From NCBI RefSeq assembly GCF_000143415.4, contig NW_003314457.1, positions 19,582 to 79,028 of the forward strand: a DNA stretch of 59,447 bases. Reading direction: 5' to 3'. The translations under genes were made by a program, and so were the position numbers. Origin of the DNA: Selaginella moellendorffii. Lineage: Eukaryota; Streptophyta; Lycopodiopsida; Selaginellales; Selaginellaceae. Under the pieces are notes generated by a model. It did no database searches and had not been told where the DNA came from. It was given only the letters and a program-made list of their open reading frames with translations. This document shows, piece by piece, positions 20,197-31,893 of the stretch. Each line of letters opens with the position of its first letter. Positions within the stretch are counted from its first letter, which is position 1.

Positions 20197-22199
20197 TTGG
20201 TGGAGGTGAGGGGCACCTTTGATTATTCCCTGAGGAGTGCTTGGATTTGAGATTTTGGTTTAGATTTAGCTTTTGCATTATCTAGATCTAGTTTTTTCCA
20301 TTTCCTTTTTTATGTTCTTTCCTTTTAAGATTTTGGTTTTGATCTAGTTTTTTGCATTGTCTGGATCTCCCATTCCTTCTAAATTAACAATCTCCTCCTC
20401 CTTTGACTCTAGAGTAGTAGTTGGTACAATTGTTTGATGCTATGCAATTGCAATTGAACAACCAAAGTTAGTTAATGGTGGCATTCACAGCACATGGTAT
20501 AACTCCTCTTGCTCTTGGTGCCAATCCTTGTGTTCGGCTAGAGTTTTTTCACGGGAATAATAGGGATGATATACCATTAGTTTGATCACTTCATAGTGAT
20601 TGCCATATATCTCTCTTGGGATGATGCTCAACATTTGCATGAGTTTCCCATATGTCTCCAAGGGATGGCATTGCAATGGTACAATGGTTTGAGTGCAACC
20701 ACTCGTAGGGATTGGAATGTTCTTTTGGACGTCTTCAAATGCACATTCGGACATGCTGATGATTGTGATGATGCCTTCCAACAATTACATCATCTTCGTT
20801 AAGGGCCATCTAAGTCGGTGATGCAATTTAGCGTTTGTTTCTGAAGCCTCTTACTTCGTGTGGAGCCAAATATGTCGGAGTGGATCAAGCTAGTAAGGTT
20901 GTAACTAGCACTTTGTCAAGATTTTGTTGGACTTGTGCATGTATTTGCTCCAACCACCCTTGATGGTGCTCTCCATTTGGCACAACATTCTGAGATATCA
21001 CCTCTTCCACTTCTCATTGCACATCCTTCAGCTCCACTTTTTGTGAGCGATAGTTCTATTCTAATGAAGGTTGATGCTACTGCTACTCTAGTCTAAAGAC
21101 AAGGGTGAGGCCATAGTCGTGGCTGTGATGTTCGTTGCTGGGCATATGATAAAGTTGGTCACACTTATCAGTATTGTCAGTGTTTTCTAGATTGGCAGCC
21201 ACCATTTCCTAGGTGGAGACCTTGGCGTCAACAATGTCCTATTGGTGTTGCTGTAGTGGAGGGTCTGGACACCAAGATGCATCTGGGAAACGAAGAGTCA
21301 CACAAGTAATGGAGGGACTTTGTGCGAATAAGTCAGTAACCCTTTTATTTTTCTTTCTGGAGTATCATTAAGGGGTTCACTCGGCACTAGTTCATCTAGT
21401 GTTTACTTTCCAAACTTGTTTTTATAACAAGTGGTCTCCTATTATTTTCTTCGTGTTGATTGATACAGGTTTGAGTTTATCTTCTATTGCTCAACCTGTT
21501 GCCACACATTGCCATCTACACTTGTGTTGTGTAGTGAAGCCAATTTTCATTCTTTATGGCAATTGCCGTACACATGTATGTGTATAGGATGACGCAGACT
21601 TAGTTGTGCATATGGGCAATCTCAAGTTTGAGTTGCAATCATTGCAAGTGGTGCTAAATTAAGCTTTTGACCTCATACTTGGTATGGATTGGTTGCAGTG
21701 CAATCATGCCAAGTGTGACTTTGAGACTTCTCCCCCTTGTTTTATACTTTTTTATATTTCATCCATTCTTCTCATTTCTGTACTTCATCATCCTTTTATT
21801 TTTACTTCTACTTCCATTACTTTTATCCCCCTACTATTTCCTCCTATGTTTCCATCTTATTCTACTCTTCCCTTTTCCAATCCTTTTGAAAATCTTTGTG
21901 TTGCAGCAATTGACCGACTCATGAAGGAGTATTTTGATTTCTTTGAATTTGACCTATCGTCTGGGGCCAAGATTGCCACATGCCATCCAATTCCAACTGG
22001 GGATGCTTGTCCAATCAAGGTTTCTGTTCGTTGTTGGTGACCCAAAAATATCAATATTTTACGTATAAACGTTAAGGAGATGTTGGAGAAGGGTGTTATT
22101 TGAAAGTCGTGGAGTCCTTGGGTATATGAACCTCATCTTATGACAAAGCCTAATGGGTGTATTCGTTTCTGCATTGACTATTGACTATTGACTAATAAC

Positions 22200-22733
22200 C
22201 CCTATTGAGCCAAGGGGAACTAACACCTCCATTTTTGCACTGATATACTAATCCTTCCATTGTGTAGACTAGTTATTCCATGTAAAGCAACAAGTCATTC
22301 ACTCGTACTGTAGTCCCATGGTGGATACCTTCATTTGTGGAGTATGTGTAAACCAGCTATTCCATATGAGGCAACTAGTCATTCACCTGTACTGTAGTCC
22401 CATGGTGGATACCTTTGTCCGTGGATACTCCACATAAGAGGAAAGACATACGCACGGATGCTTAATATGTATGATTTCAAATTTAGGTGTAGAAATATAC
22501 CTTGCTCAAGGGTATATTATATTTTTAAGTAGCCATTAATTAATGGGAATCGAACCCATGCCATTTCCTCTGATACCACATGTAATGCCCCTTATCTTTC
22601 TCTCCTTAAGCCAATTGGAAAAGAGGCAATTGCTTGATGAGAGAGCTTTTAGTGGCTATTTTATCCCCATTTATCCCCCAAGGTTCCAAGGATCCATAGT
22701 GACAGTATATCCAAATCTCATCCCATGATCACA
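22200..22733 (-). mobile_element. Partial LTR element (antisense) inserted in gypsy 1
   Basis: CTCTGATACCA at 22568-22578 is the reverse complement of the initiator-Met primer-binding site TGGTATCAGAG. It is followed two bases later by a sequence starting TGTAATGCC (22581) and ending CATGATCACA (about 22733), which has LTR-like TG...CA ends. So this is one LTR plus internal sequence of a small element lying on the minus strand. The matching second LTR was not found at the left side, so the element is truncated. Confidence 0.5.
22262..22420. repeat. Imperfect tandem duplication (~85-bp period)
   Basis: Two adjacent copies share 'ACTGTAGTCCCATGGTGGAT' (22309-22328 and 22390-22409), together with a preceding AAGTCATTCAC / TAGTCATTCAC segment. 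It lies in foreign sequence interrupting the gypsy RT region. Confidence 0.7.
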
Positions 22734-22860
22734 TGTGCTACAAGTTTGAACAATACTCCAGCAACTTTTTAGCGGATGATGGATAAGGTTTTTTGCAATA
22801 TGCCGGAGGTGATTGCTGACTTCATTGATGATATCTTAATCCATGGAGGGGACATGGGAG

Positions 22861-23055
22861 TGTAAGCAACCAAAGGGAACAACTTGAAAGATGATCCATA
22901 GGGGTTCAAATATAGAAGGAAAGGGCCCATGAATAAGAGTGCACCCTTTTTTCCAATCGGTTAAGGGTCTTGGGATATTTGGGGTTAAGTGTCCTTGGGT
23001 TAGAATAGTACTGGGTTGGGTGACCTCCCAGGAAGTCTAAACTCAGGAGCTTACA
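22861..23055 (+). repeat. 5' LTR of TRIM element
   Basis: A 195-bp repeat beginning TGTAAGCAACC and ending AGCTTACA. It is nearly identical to 23261-23455, with only scattered substitutions and a small offset indel. Confidence 0.95.
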
Positions 23056-23057
23056 TT

Positions 23058-23069
23058 TGGTATCAGAGC
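23058..23069 (+). other. TRIM primer-binding site
   Basis: TGGTATCAGAGC, complementary to the 3' end of plant initiator tRNA-Met, lies two bases after the 5' LTR. Confidence 0.9.
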
Positions 23070-23260
23070 GGTCTCAGGTCCGACTCTGTTGGTTGGCTAG
23101 GGGAATCACACCACATGTTGATTGACATCTGGCTGGTCCAATTTGCTCCCACTGGGCTCGACTCGAGGGGTAGGGTGTCAAGAGAGCAGGGCTCTCGGGA
23201 GAGCTGCGGCTCTCAGCTTCCGTTCACGAGGGCGTGAATTTGCAGGGAAGCGTGTTGGAT

Positions 23261-23455
23261 TGTAAGCAACCAAAGGGAACGACTTGAAAGATGATCCATA
23301 GGGGTTCAAATATAAAGGGAAAGGGCCCATGAATAAGAGTGCACCCCCTTTTCCAATCGGTTAAGGGTCTTGGGATATTTGGGGTTAAGTGTCCTTGGGT
23401 TAGAATAGTACTGGGCTGGGTGACCTCCCGGGAAGTCCAAACTCAGGATCTTACA
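23261..23455 (+). repeat. 3' LTR of TRIM element
   Basis: 195 bp, TGTAAGC...CTTACA, followed by the GGGAG target-site duplicate. Confidence 0.95.
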
Positions 23456-25756
23456 GGGAGGAGCACATTTGTGATGTTTGTAAAGTGTTGGATCAGCTAT
23501 ATGACGTTAATTTAAAGCTTAAGCAGTCGAAGTGCGTGTTTGGGTCCAAGAACACAACTTATCTTGGGTACCGTATTTCTCATGAGGGTTTGCAAGTTGA
23601 TCCTGACAAACTTGTGGCTGTTTTAAATTTCCCTACTCCAAAGTGTGAATGATGTGCAACACTTCTTGGGCAAAGTGCAGTATTTTGGTCGTTTTGTGGA
23701 TTATCTTTTTGATTGCACTGCACCGTTGCAAGCATTATTGAAGTCATCAACATCATCTTTCATCTAGTCTCTAGATTGTGAGTGGGCATTCGTGTATCTC
23801 AAAGAGCTATTGATGACTCATTCAGTTTTGGCATATCCTAACTACATTGGACCTTTTATTTTGTATATGGATGTTTTTTATATTGGTTTTGGAGATGTGT
23901 TGATGCAAGAGAGCCTGAGTGTGCCCGGTCAGTGACATCCTATTGTGTATATAAGTTGTACATTACAACCAACAGAGGTGAACTAATCCATGATAGAAAA
24001 GGAGTGTTTAGTAGTAGTCTGGGTTTCGAAAAACTTCATACATATTTATATGGTTCTCAGACGTTACTTGAAGGTGACCATACTGCCATTACTTCATTAT
24101 TGAAGCGAAAGAACCTGATTGGTCATATTATTCAGTCGGCTTTGAAGCTTAAGATATATGATTTTGATGTTGTTCATTGCCTAGGGAGTTCTATGGTTGA
24201 TGCTAATGCCCTTTTTCGAGCTCCTCTTCCTTCTCCACTCTCTTCTCATGTTTTTGATAAGCTTGTTATTTCAACATTTGTGAATTTTCTAAATGAGAAT
24301 TTTGTGCTATCAGCAGTTGCTGTACTTGACATTCAATGTCCACAAGGTGCAAAACAAGATCTACCTTCTTTTGATGAGGTTTGTAAAGCTCAAAATATTA
24401 AGCTGTGGATTCGAAGGCTTCGAGATGGGTTTGAAAATCTTGCATCACTTGCTAATGATTTGCCATTCCAACATTTAGATTCTCAATATCACCTTAAAGA
24501 AGGCTTTCTTTATTTTGTGGGGATAGATGTTGATGATCCTTTATGGCTGGTGGTGCCTTCCATCTTTATTCCACGGTTTCTCTATGTTTACCATAATTCT
24601 CTTGTTCTAGGCGGGCATATAGGACATCGTCATATGACCAAGAAGCTACATAGGTTTTTGTATTGGCCGGAGATGCAACATAATGTTATCCGGCATGTGT
24701 GTAGTTGCGTTTGGTGCCAAGTTTGTAATACTCCCCTTCGTGTTGCAGAAGGACAGTTGGAGTCAATTGTAATTTTTCATTTGTTTGAGTTGGTGGTGTT
24801 TGATCTTATGGGACCTTTTCCACAATCAATTGCTAACAATAAATATGTTATTATTGCTTTTGACTATTTGACTCGTTAGGTGGAAGTTGATGCTCTTGCT
24901 AGTGCCTCTGCAACTGCTATTGGATACTTCCTCCTCAATCAAGTGGTATTCTAGAATTCTTGTCCAAAGCAGATTCTTTCGGATAATGGTCCTGCATTTA
25001 TAGCTGAGGCATTTCATGTTTTGATGTCTTGGTTAGGGATATGCTACACTGTCACAAGTGTTTATCATCTACAATCAGATGATTTGGTGGAACAGCTTGT
25101 TTGGACATTCAAAGGGATGATTGTGAAGTATGTGAACTTTCAGCATTTAGATTGGGATGGTTATTTGCCGTCTCTTCAGTATGCATATATCACAGGGTGC
25201 AAAGTTTTGTTGGTGCTTCACCATATAAACTCTTATATGGTCATGATCCAATATTACTAACGGAGCTGGGTTTACCTTTGCAATTGCCACGAGCTGCCAA
25301 TGCTAGGTTGTGGGATTAGTATTTGATGAGCATTCTTCTACTTGTCCTAACAGAGTTTGTCGGACACTTAGGTTGCATACAAGTAGAACAACAACAGTGT
25401 TACAACTCCCATCATTATCCACCTGCCAAGTACAAAGTGGATGACTTGGTGTTAATCCATTTTCTCCATCTTATGGTATGTGGTTTATCTAAGGGGCTCC
25501 TTGCTCAGTGGAAAGGACCATATCAGGTGTTGTGGCAAGTTGGACCGCAAGTTTATGAGGTTTAGCATGATGTTTAGCAGGTTGATCCTCTAAAAATTAT
25601 GCATGTACAGTAATTGAAATGCTTTATACAAAGGGATCAGGAACAATTGATACCTTTTAAAGATCTACTGATGCCTCCTCTTAATGTTCCTTCAAATCCA
25701 GGCCTATCTATAAGAGAACTCTAATGGTCTTTCATTATTCTGAGAGGAGGGGATGA

Positions 25757-25932
25757 TGTGAGGTCCAAGTGTATAGCTACAATACTGTATACTAATATTA
25801 GTGTAGTGGGATTTTGGTACCTGTTGGATTGGTTTCAATTTAGACCACTTACTCCTGTATATAAGTTAAAGTTTTTGGGTTAATTAATATGCACATTTTC
25901 TGTATTCCCTTTCCATATTCTATGCACTTACA
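25757..25932 (+). repeat. 3' LTR of Ty3/gypsy element 1
   Basis: 176 bp, TGTGAGG...CTTACA, matching 20021-20196 with roughly one difference in eight bases by eye. That divergence indicates an old insertion. Confidence 0.9.
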
Positions 25933-25939
25933 ATATTAA

Positions 25940-28900
25940 ATTCGAATACAATACCAATATCTAATTCTTTTTTAATGTCATGAAACACCTCATATTTAAA
26001 CATTACAGGGTGATGAATCCAAAGCTTAACATTTGGATCTACCCCAAAAAGCATACAATTACAAAATACATGTACTTGCAAGGGATGAAAGAGTCCTTGC
26101 AAGAGGAGTCCATTTCCTTTATCTTGAAACATCTTTTTGGCTTTAGCATGACTTGGACTGGAGTTTTGGGCTTTCTTAAGAGCTAGTACCCATTTATTTT
26201 GGTTGCTAGTTAGCATTTGGAGGTGTTTAGCTGGATATTGGAGCATCTCACATTTCCAGTATGGCATTTTCTGTGAACTAGACATTTCATGCTGGTGTGG
26301 ACTCAACAAGGAAGCAATCTCCACCTTGTGAGTTTGAGTACCTTTCCTAGAGCATGAGGGCACTTTTCATGTCTGAGAAGAGAGTTAGATTATCAAATGG
26401 CACAAAGGCACACTCAAATAATGAGGATTCAATGTCTTTAGAGGATTCTAGGTTAGGGGATTTGCATATGATGGCTCAACAACCTCAAGTTCATATAGTC
26501 CAAAAGGGGAGTGATTTGCCAACATTTTTTGGCATTGGTGGCATCTCTCCTTCCATCCATATTGAGCACTATTGCTCATCCAACACATCCTCAATGATGA
26601 TTGGATTTTCTCCAATCGCTCATCAGCAAAGTAGCAACATAGGTACAGTCCCTCCTTGTAGTAGACAAGATTGACTACCAGGTGCTACGAGAATCCTTCA
26701 AGGACCATTTCATTGAGGAGAAGCCATTGAATTGTCTGCTCATTGATCTCTTTGCATTTCGAGTTTCTTGAGTGCTCACTAAAGTGCTCACGAGTTGGTG
26801 CCAAACTACATCACACATTTGCGTTTCGAGTTTCTTGAGTGCTCACCAAAGTGCTCACGAGTTGGTGCCAAACTGCATCACACATTTTCACTCATATTGG
26901 AAGTGGTGTTGGGATAGACAGGTTATCACCCAGGAGCAGCATGGGATCACAGCCATCATCACCAGTCTTTAGGGAAACTTGCAACTAAAGTTCTTCAAGT
27001 GGCAATTTGCTACAGGCCATATTGCATTTGCAACAGCCACAAAGTTGGAGTGGGAACTTCTTGTGGACTTGGGCATTTCACATGTGGAGGAGGACTTGGC
27101 ATCACCCTCCCTTAAGTCCACATATTCCATCATCCACTCACATATTCTTGTGATAGTGGTGGAGCGTATTCCCTTAGCCATCAAGAGTGCACTCACGGAG
27201 TTGTGACAATATAAAGAGATCATCTAGTAGTAGTAGCAAATGCAAGAGAAAATGCACAAAATGCTCTATGTTTGCCACTTACAACAAGCCAAGAAGCCAC
27301 GATGGGCTCCATAATCTTGGTATTGCTCCTATTGCAACATCGTGACTCACAACACGAAGAGGTGTTAAGAGCTTCTTCCAGAGTTGTGGCCACCACACTC
27401 TTAGCATGTTTAGGAGCAACCATTCACTGATAATAGCACTGCAACACAAAGGAAAGATTGCTACCAGCAATAGCTTGAGCAGCATGCAATCAAGGATGCA
27501 CCTTCATCATTTTCCACTAAAGGGAAGGCTCCAATGGATAAGGTCAATGCAATCAAGATTGTTGAGGAGGAGTTTGCAAGGACAACAGCCACAAGAGCAC
27601 AAAAGAAGAAAGTTGCTCAAGAGGAAATCAATGATGATCCAGCTCCTTTAGTGATCACTAATTCAGTACAAAAAGTGGCATGTAAGCTCCCATTCACGTC
27701 TCTCCTTCCTGGATGTCCTCTGCCTTTCTCTAATAGTTCCTAGATCCTTAAAAGTGTACTTCAACAATCCTGAAGATGTTCATGAACCATACTATTGTCA
27801 TTTGTCACAACATTCGAGTTTACGTTAATGGGGTGGAGTCTCTTCTGGATTTTGTGGTGGTGGACCACTAGATGTTCAGTTCCACACCTTTGAAAGATTT
27901 CTTAATTGAATGAGTTTGGCAAGATCAGATTAAAGGCATCACCAACTAGTCACTCTACATGATAGAGATTAGCGACAATCATCAGAATTCTTATCTCTAC
28001 AATGCCCACAGACACTCTCTATTGGGAACGCTTTAAGGACAGCCTCTAGGCCTGTCTCAAAGCCAGTCAATATCTTTCAAGCCATATTCTCTTCCTCAAC
28101 ACGCTTTCCCCACTCGTTGATGGTCATCTTTCCTAAGTTGATTGAAGATCCATCACAGCCCGAGTTTAACGTGTTCTAATGCAACACTATCATCATAGAG
28201 GCTTCCCCAATCATCACAACAAACACTCAATTTTATTGGAGTGATGGGCAGCTTCAAGAGTTTCAAGTGGAGGCTCTTCCAATGACATCACTTCTTTTCG
28301 AGTGTGAACTTTATGTGGAGAATTTTCCCTTAGTTGCAGCTTAGTCTTAGAGACTTCAGTATGGTACTTCAATGAAGCATGCACCTCCTATGGTGTTTGC
28401 CACCTTTGAAATAGGAATGACAATCGCAAGCAAGAGCAGCTTGGCCTCTTTATTTGAGGACTGGGTGGTGAGTGACCATGTGGTCAGTCCAGCCTCTTTA
28501 TTTGAGGACTAGACTACTCTTACTTTCACAGATTTCTAGGTACCATCACTTGTGCTATCTTTACACCATGTTGCAAACTTCTAGCTTTCTAACACAAAAA
28601 AACTTCATGCTCATGACATAGAGATCCTTGCCCTTGGTGAGCAGCACAAGGCATCAGTTGAGAAACTTCTTGTTCCAAAGCACAAGTTTAAGGTGGCCAT
28701 TGACTCCAAAATTCCTGATTCAATCCTTTTTTATCTTGGGCATCTTATTCTTCTCATGGAGTTCACTCCCTCCTCCAAGTTCTCTCCACAATGGCTCGGT
28801 CCCTCCTTCATCCAGCGCCAGGTGGAGGGTGGTTCTTATGTGCTCGCAAATGAGATTGGCCATGTGCTTTCATATGCTCACAATCATTGCCACCTCAAAG

Positions 28901-29540
28901 CATTCATGCAATGATTTCTTTCCTTTTTCTTTCTTTTTGTTTTTTTTTTCCTTTTCTCCACATTCTTTCACCTCTCCCCTTTTATTTTTAGGCTTTGCTA
29001 CCTTAGGCCGTGGTTCCAGCTTAGATTTTAGCCACAAGGTTGTATTAATTCCTTTTGTGTGTCAGCTCTTATAGTTTCTTAGTGAGTCCTCAACTGTTTT
29101 TAGGATCCATCACCTTCACTTCATCCCACCATTCATCACACAAAATCACACAACATTCTCTCTACTCATTCTTTGCAACCGATACTCGCATTGGGATCTT
29201 AGCAATTTCATCCACTTTCTATCTATGGTACTTGATATGCATTTACATCACTCCAATACAACTATAAATATCTTTTGATAGTAGCAAAAATTTTCCAAAT
29301 TTAATATGTCATGTACAAGTTATAGCTACAACTTTATATCATTGCAACGTATTAGCACATGTGGAGCTGTTTTTCTTTAAGCTAGCATCATCCAACACAT
29401 GAAGAGTGCCCAAGCCATTTTCTTAAGCAAGTTGTTAACTACCAACACTTAGGGCAATTGGAAAAAGTTTGAGTTTGTGATGGAGGCTTTGAGAGCTAGA
29501 GTTAGAAATGTTAGAAGATAGCCCTCATCTCCTAATAGTG
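25940..29540 (+). mobile_element. Heavily degraded second LTR-retrotransposon remnant
   Basis: Only fragments of coding potential remain. PTFFGIGGISPSIHIEHY (26510-26565) resembles a gag start of the 'FSG...HLE.Y' kind, followed by LQGPFH-type text in broken frames. A stretch near 28693-28914 reads FSPQWLGPSFIQRQVEGGSYVLAN...HCHLKAF, which resembles the C-terminal integrase GPY/F region of gypsy elements, just upstream of a poly-T/poly-C tract. No LTR pair was found. The order gag then integrase end on the plus strand supports one decayed gypsy-type element. This is an inference from weak similarities. Confidence 0.45.
26754..26887. repeat. Tandem duplication, 67-bp period, two copies
   Basis: 26754-26820 and 26821-26887 are nearly identical, each containing GTTTCTTGAGTGCTCAC and AGTTGGTGCCAAACT, and each ending CACACATTT. 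Only about three mismatches are seen. Confidence 0.9.
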
Positions 29541-29560
29541 AGTGTTACAAAATAAAATAA

Positions 29561-30058
29561 AGATTAAAGGCATGACTAGCCAAAAATATGTAAATGACTA
29601 AATTTTCTATTCTACTTTAGTCACTTAACTACATTTTTAACCATTTAAAGGAAAATCACTCAGAGCCTCCATAAGTCTTATTCCGGACTTAAGGGCATGC
29701 TACCCTCGTAAATAACATCTATGCCATTTAGCTTTTACACTTAGTCCAAGTGTTCCACATGTTTAATCTTATAATAGACACCCCAAATGTATTATAAACC
29801 TATCAACCCATTATACTAAGACTATATCTATATACTCTTATCTTATTGGTAGTCCAAGACCACATATGGCATAGTCCCGTCTCTCAAAGATTGGGCCATC
29901 TGTCCATAAGTGGTCATTACAAGACCACACCTTAATATCCTTAGGAAGCTCGAAGATATAGAGAACACCCTTCCCCAATATCCCTTCATTAGTCCTCATA
30001 AAGTCCTTCTTCATCCACAGCCATGCTCACTAACACTGCCATTGAGTTAGGACTATGC
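29561..30058 (-). repeat. Old large-LTR fragment (minus orientation)
   Basis: Starts TGTAAATGACTAAATTTTC and aligns with the first ~470 bp of the LTR at 36591-38397, in the same orientation but with many differences. It is cut off at about 30059, where a younger plus-oriented LTR element end begins. Confidence 0.7.
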
Positions 30059-30059
30059 C

Positions 30060-31893
30060 CCTTAGAGGATGGACAAGGCATGGTGAGCCTTCAGGGTCAA
30101 ACCATAGACAAATATTGGCTGCGTGCCAAGGATGGAAATGGTAATACTTGCGGGTGTTACTTTATAAAAGGGTTTACCTTTCGATGAGGACATCGAACTT
30201 CGTCTATGGGTGGTGGAGTTGTGAGACACAAAATCCCTAGGCCCCAAAGTGGAGCCAGAAGGGTGCCACATGGTAGTGGCCGAAGTGAAAGCCAAACGAG
30301 CGTAACACGTTTGGACCAAAAGCTCCAACTTGAAAAGTTGAGAGCGGGAGTGAAACTCCCAACAAAGTGCTTGAGGAACGAGCACGAAGCGAGCAATAAG
30401 CGAGGCTCCAAAAAAGGGACCCAAAAGGACCAACACATGACACGTGGAAGGAGTCCGAGATGGAATCTGAGATGGAGTCCGAGAAGGACCTGAGATGGAG
30501 ACCGAGATGGACCCGAGATGGAGTTCGAGATGGAGTCCGAGATGGACCGAGACGGAGTCCGAGAATGGAGTCCGAGATGGAGTCCGAGATGGACCGAGAC
30601 AGAGTCTGAGAATGGAGTCCGAGATGGACCCGAGATGGACCTGAGATGGAGTCCGAGAAGGACCTGAGATGGAGTCCGAGGTCGAGACCGAGACCGGGAC
30701 GGAGACCGAGACCGAGACTGGGACCGGGACTGAGACTGAGACCAAGACTGGGACTGAGACCGAGACCGAGGCCGAGGCCGAGACCGAGACAGAGCCCGAG
30801 TCTGAGTCCGAGTCCGAGTCCGAGTCCGAGTCCGAGTCCGAGTACGAGTCCCAGTCCAAGTCCGAGTCCGTGTCCGAGTCCGAGGCTGAGTCTGAGAGGG
30901 TGAAAGCCCAAAGCATTCATCTCCCAGACCCTGGGGGGTTTGGTGAGCTCCAAAAGTATAGTGAGGGGGAGGACTGTAGTGGAGCCAGTTTGGCCATGAA
31001 AGGCCAGTTTGGCCCAGGAAGGCCAGACCCAGTGTTGGGTGATGAACTGACCACTGGGAAGTCCAAGACTAGAGTGAATACTGACTGACAAGCGGGGTAG
31101 CTTGGTGAAGTATTCAAGAGCCGGCTCTAGTTCCCCCGGGAGATCGACTGGCCGATGCTCCCAGTCCACGTGTGGGTGGCACTACCTACTTGGATACCAG
31201 GCGTGGCTCAATGGAACCTCGCTCTAAGCCCATGGCTAGAGCACATAAAGGCAGAAGGTGGGGAGAGTACCCATGGGGCTCGCGTAGGCCCACGGTATTC
31301 CGAAATGTTGTCCCGGAGTCCCAAATGGGGGAAAGGAGGAAGAGCAGTCCTCTAGTGTAGTAACTAAGGATACAATCACATGGTGAGGAAGTCCCAGAGG
31401 ACCATGGGACTTAGTGGTCGGGCCTGTGGGCCTTGATTTAGTGGCAGTGTCGGTGAACATGGCCATGGACAGAAAAGGGACTTGGTAGGAACTAACAAAG
31501 GGATATTGGGGAAGGCTATTCCCCATGTCTGTAGGCATCCCAAGGATGCTAAGGAGTGGATTTGGGTTGACCACTCGTGGATGGATGGCCCAGTCTTGGA
31601 GAGATGGGATTGTGATGCAAGTGGTATTGGACCCCTAGTGTAGCAAAGGTGAATGGGCATGGCCTTAGCGTAATGGGCCGATATGTCAGTGGTACCTTTG
31701 GATGTCGGTCTTGGGACCAGACACATGGAGCACTTGGACTAAGTGCAAGGGATGAGTGGCATGGATGCCACCCTCGGGGTTAGCAAGTCCCCAGTCCTGA
31801 ATTGGACTTAAGGAGGTTGTGAATGAGACTCCTCCAAGTGGTCAAAGGTGTGGTTAAGTGACTAAAGTAGAATGGAAAATTTAGTCGCTTACA
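30060..31893 (+). mobile_element. 3' end and LTR of a large-LTR, non-autonomous retrotransposon
   Basis: The presumed LTR is 30220-31893, starting TGTGAGACACAAAATCC and ending TCGCTTACA. It is preceded by a purine-rich GGGTGGTGGAG tract at 30208-30218 that could serve as polypurine tract. The LTR includes a GAG-type minisatellite (30440-30890). It is almost identical, in inverted orientation, to 36591-38397. Long open frames across it (up to about 310 residues, Ser/Glu/Asp- or Gly/Leu-rich) come from the repeat having no stops in several frames and are not taken as genes. Confidence 0.75.
30440..30895. repeat. GAGTCCGAG / GAGATGGA minisatellite in LTR
   Basis: Two interleaved zones: GATGGAGTCCGA units with a ~12-bp basic period (30440-30680), then GAGACCGA / GAGTCCGA 6-bp-type units (30680-30890). 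The reverse-complement arm holds a shorter or differently indexed array at 37590-38165, so the array length varies between copies. Confidence 0.9.

Larger units (their letters stand above)
22861..23455 (+). mobile_element. TRIM retrotransposon (595 bp), complete, nested in gypsy 1
   Basis: Two 195-bp LTRs (22861-23055 and 23261-23455) flank a 205-bp internal region. The primer-binding site TGGTATCAGAGC for initiator tRNA-Met lies at 23058-23069. A 5-bp target-site duplication GGGAG lies at 22856-22860 and 23456-23460. The internal region is non-coding, so it must have been mobilised by another element's proteins. It interrupts the gypsy RT just after FIDDILIH. The uninterrupted version of the site can be read in gypsy 2 at about 50820-50840. 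An older copy is at 41535-42122. Confidence 0.95.
20021..25932 (+). mobile_element. Degenerate Ty3/gypsy LTR retrotransposon 1
   Basis: It is bounded by 176-bp LTRs. Gag-like sequence (WYNGLSATTRRDW on the plus strand at about 20666-20705), protease and reverse transcriptase (FIDDILIH at about 22821-22844), RNase H tail (YDFDVVHCLGSSMVDANAL) and integrase follow in the gypsy order (gag, RT, RNase H, integrase). The best open stretch, 23932-24879, holds the end of RNase H and the integrase HHCC zinc finger (HIGHRHMTKKL... CSCVWCQVC) and FDLMGPFP. A GPY/F-like KGPYQVLWQVG lies near 25515-25550, and a polypurine tract GAGAGGAGGGG at 25742-25752 precedes the 3' LTR. Many stops and shifts make it inactive. 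A TRIM element (22861-23455) and part of another LTR element (about 22200-22733) interrupt the RT region. Confidence 0.9.

Noticed and set aside
22545-22580. tRNA-like GGGAATCGAACCCATG
   Set aside because: It looks like a reverse-complement T-loop, but it lies beside a primer-binding-site complement and has no cloverleaf. It is more likely retroelement sequence.
30440-30900. Possible CRISPR-like or centromeric array
   Set aside because: The units are short (6-12 bp), imperfect and confined to LTRs. There are no unique spacers, and the context is a plant nuclear genome.
30062-31169. Long minus-strand open frames (284 and 310 codons), Ser/Asp-rich or Gly/Leu-rich
   Set aside because: They run through a GAG-type minisatellite that lacks stops in several frames on both strands. 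The same is seen in the inverted arm (37315-38466). No domain is present.
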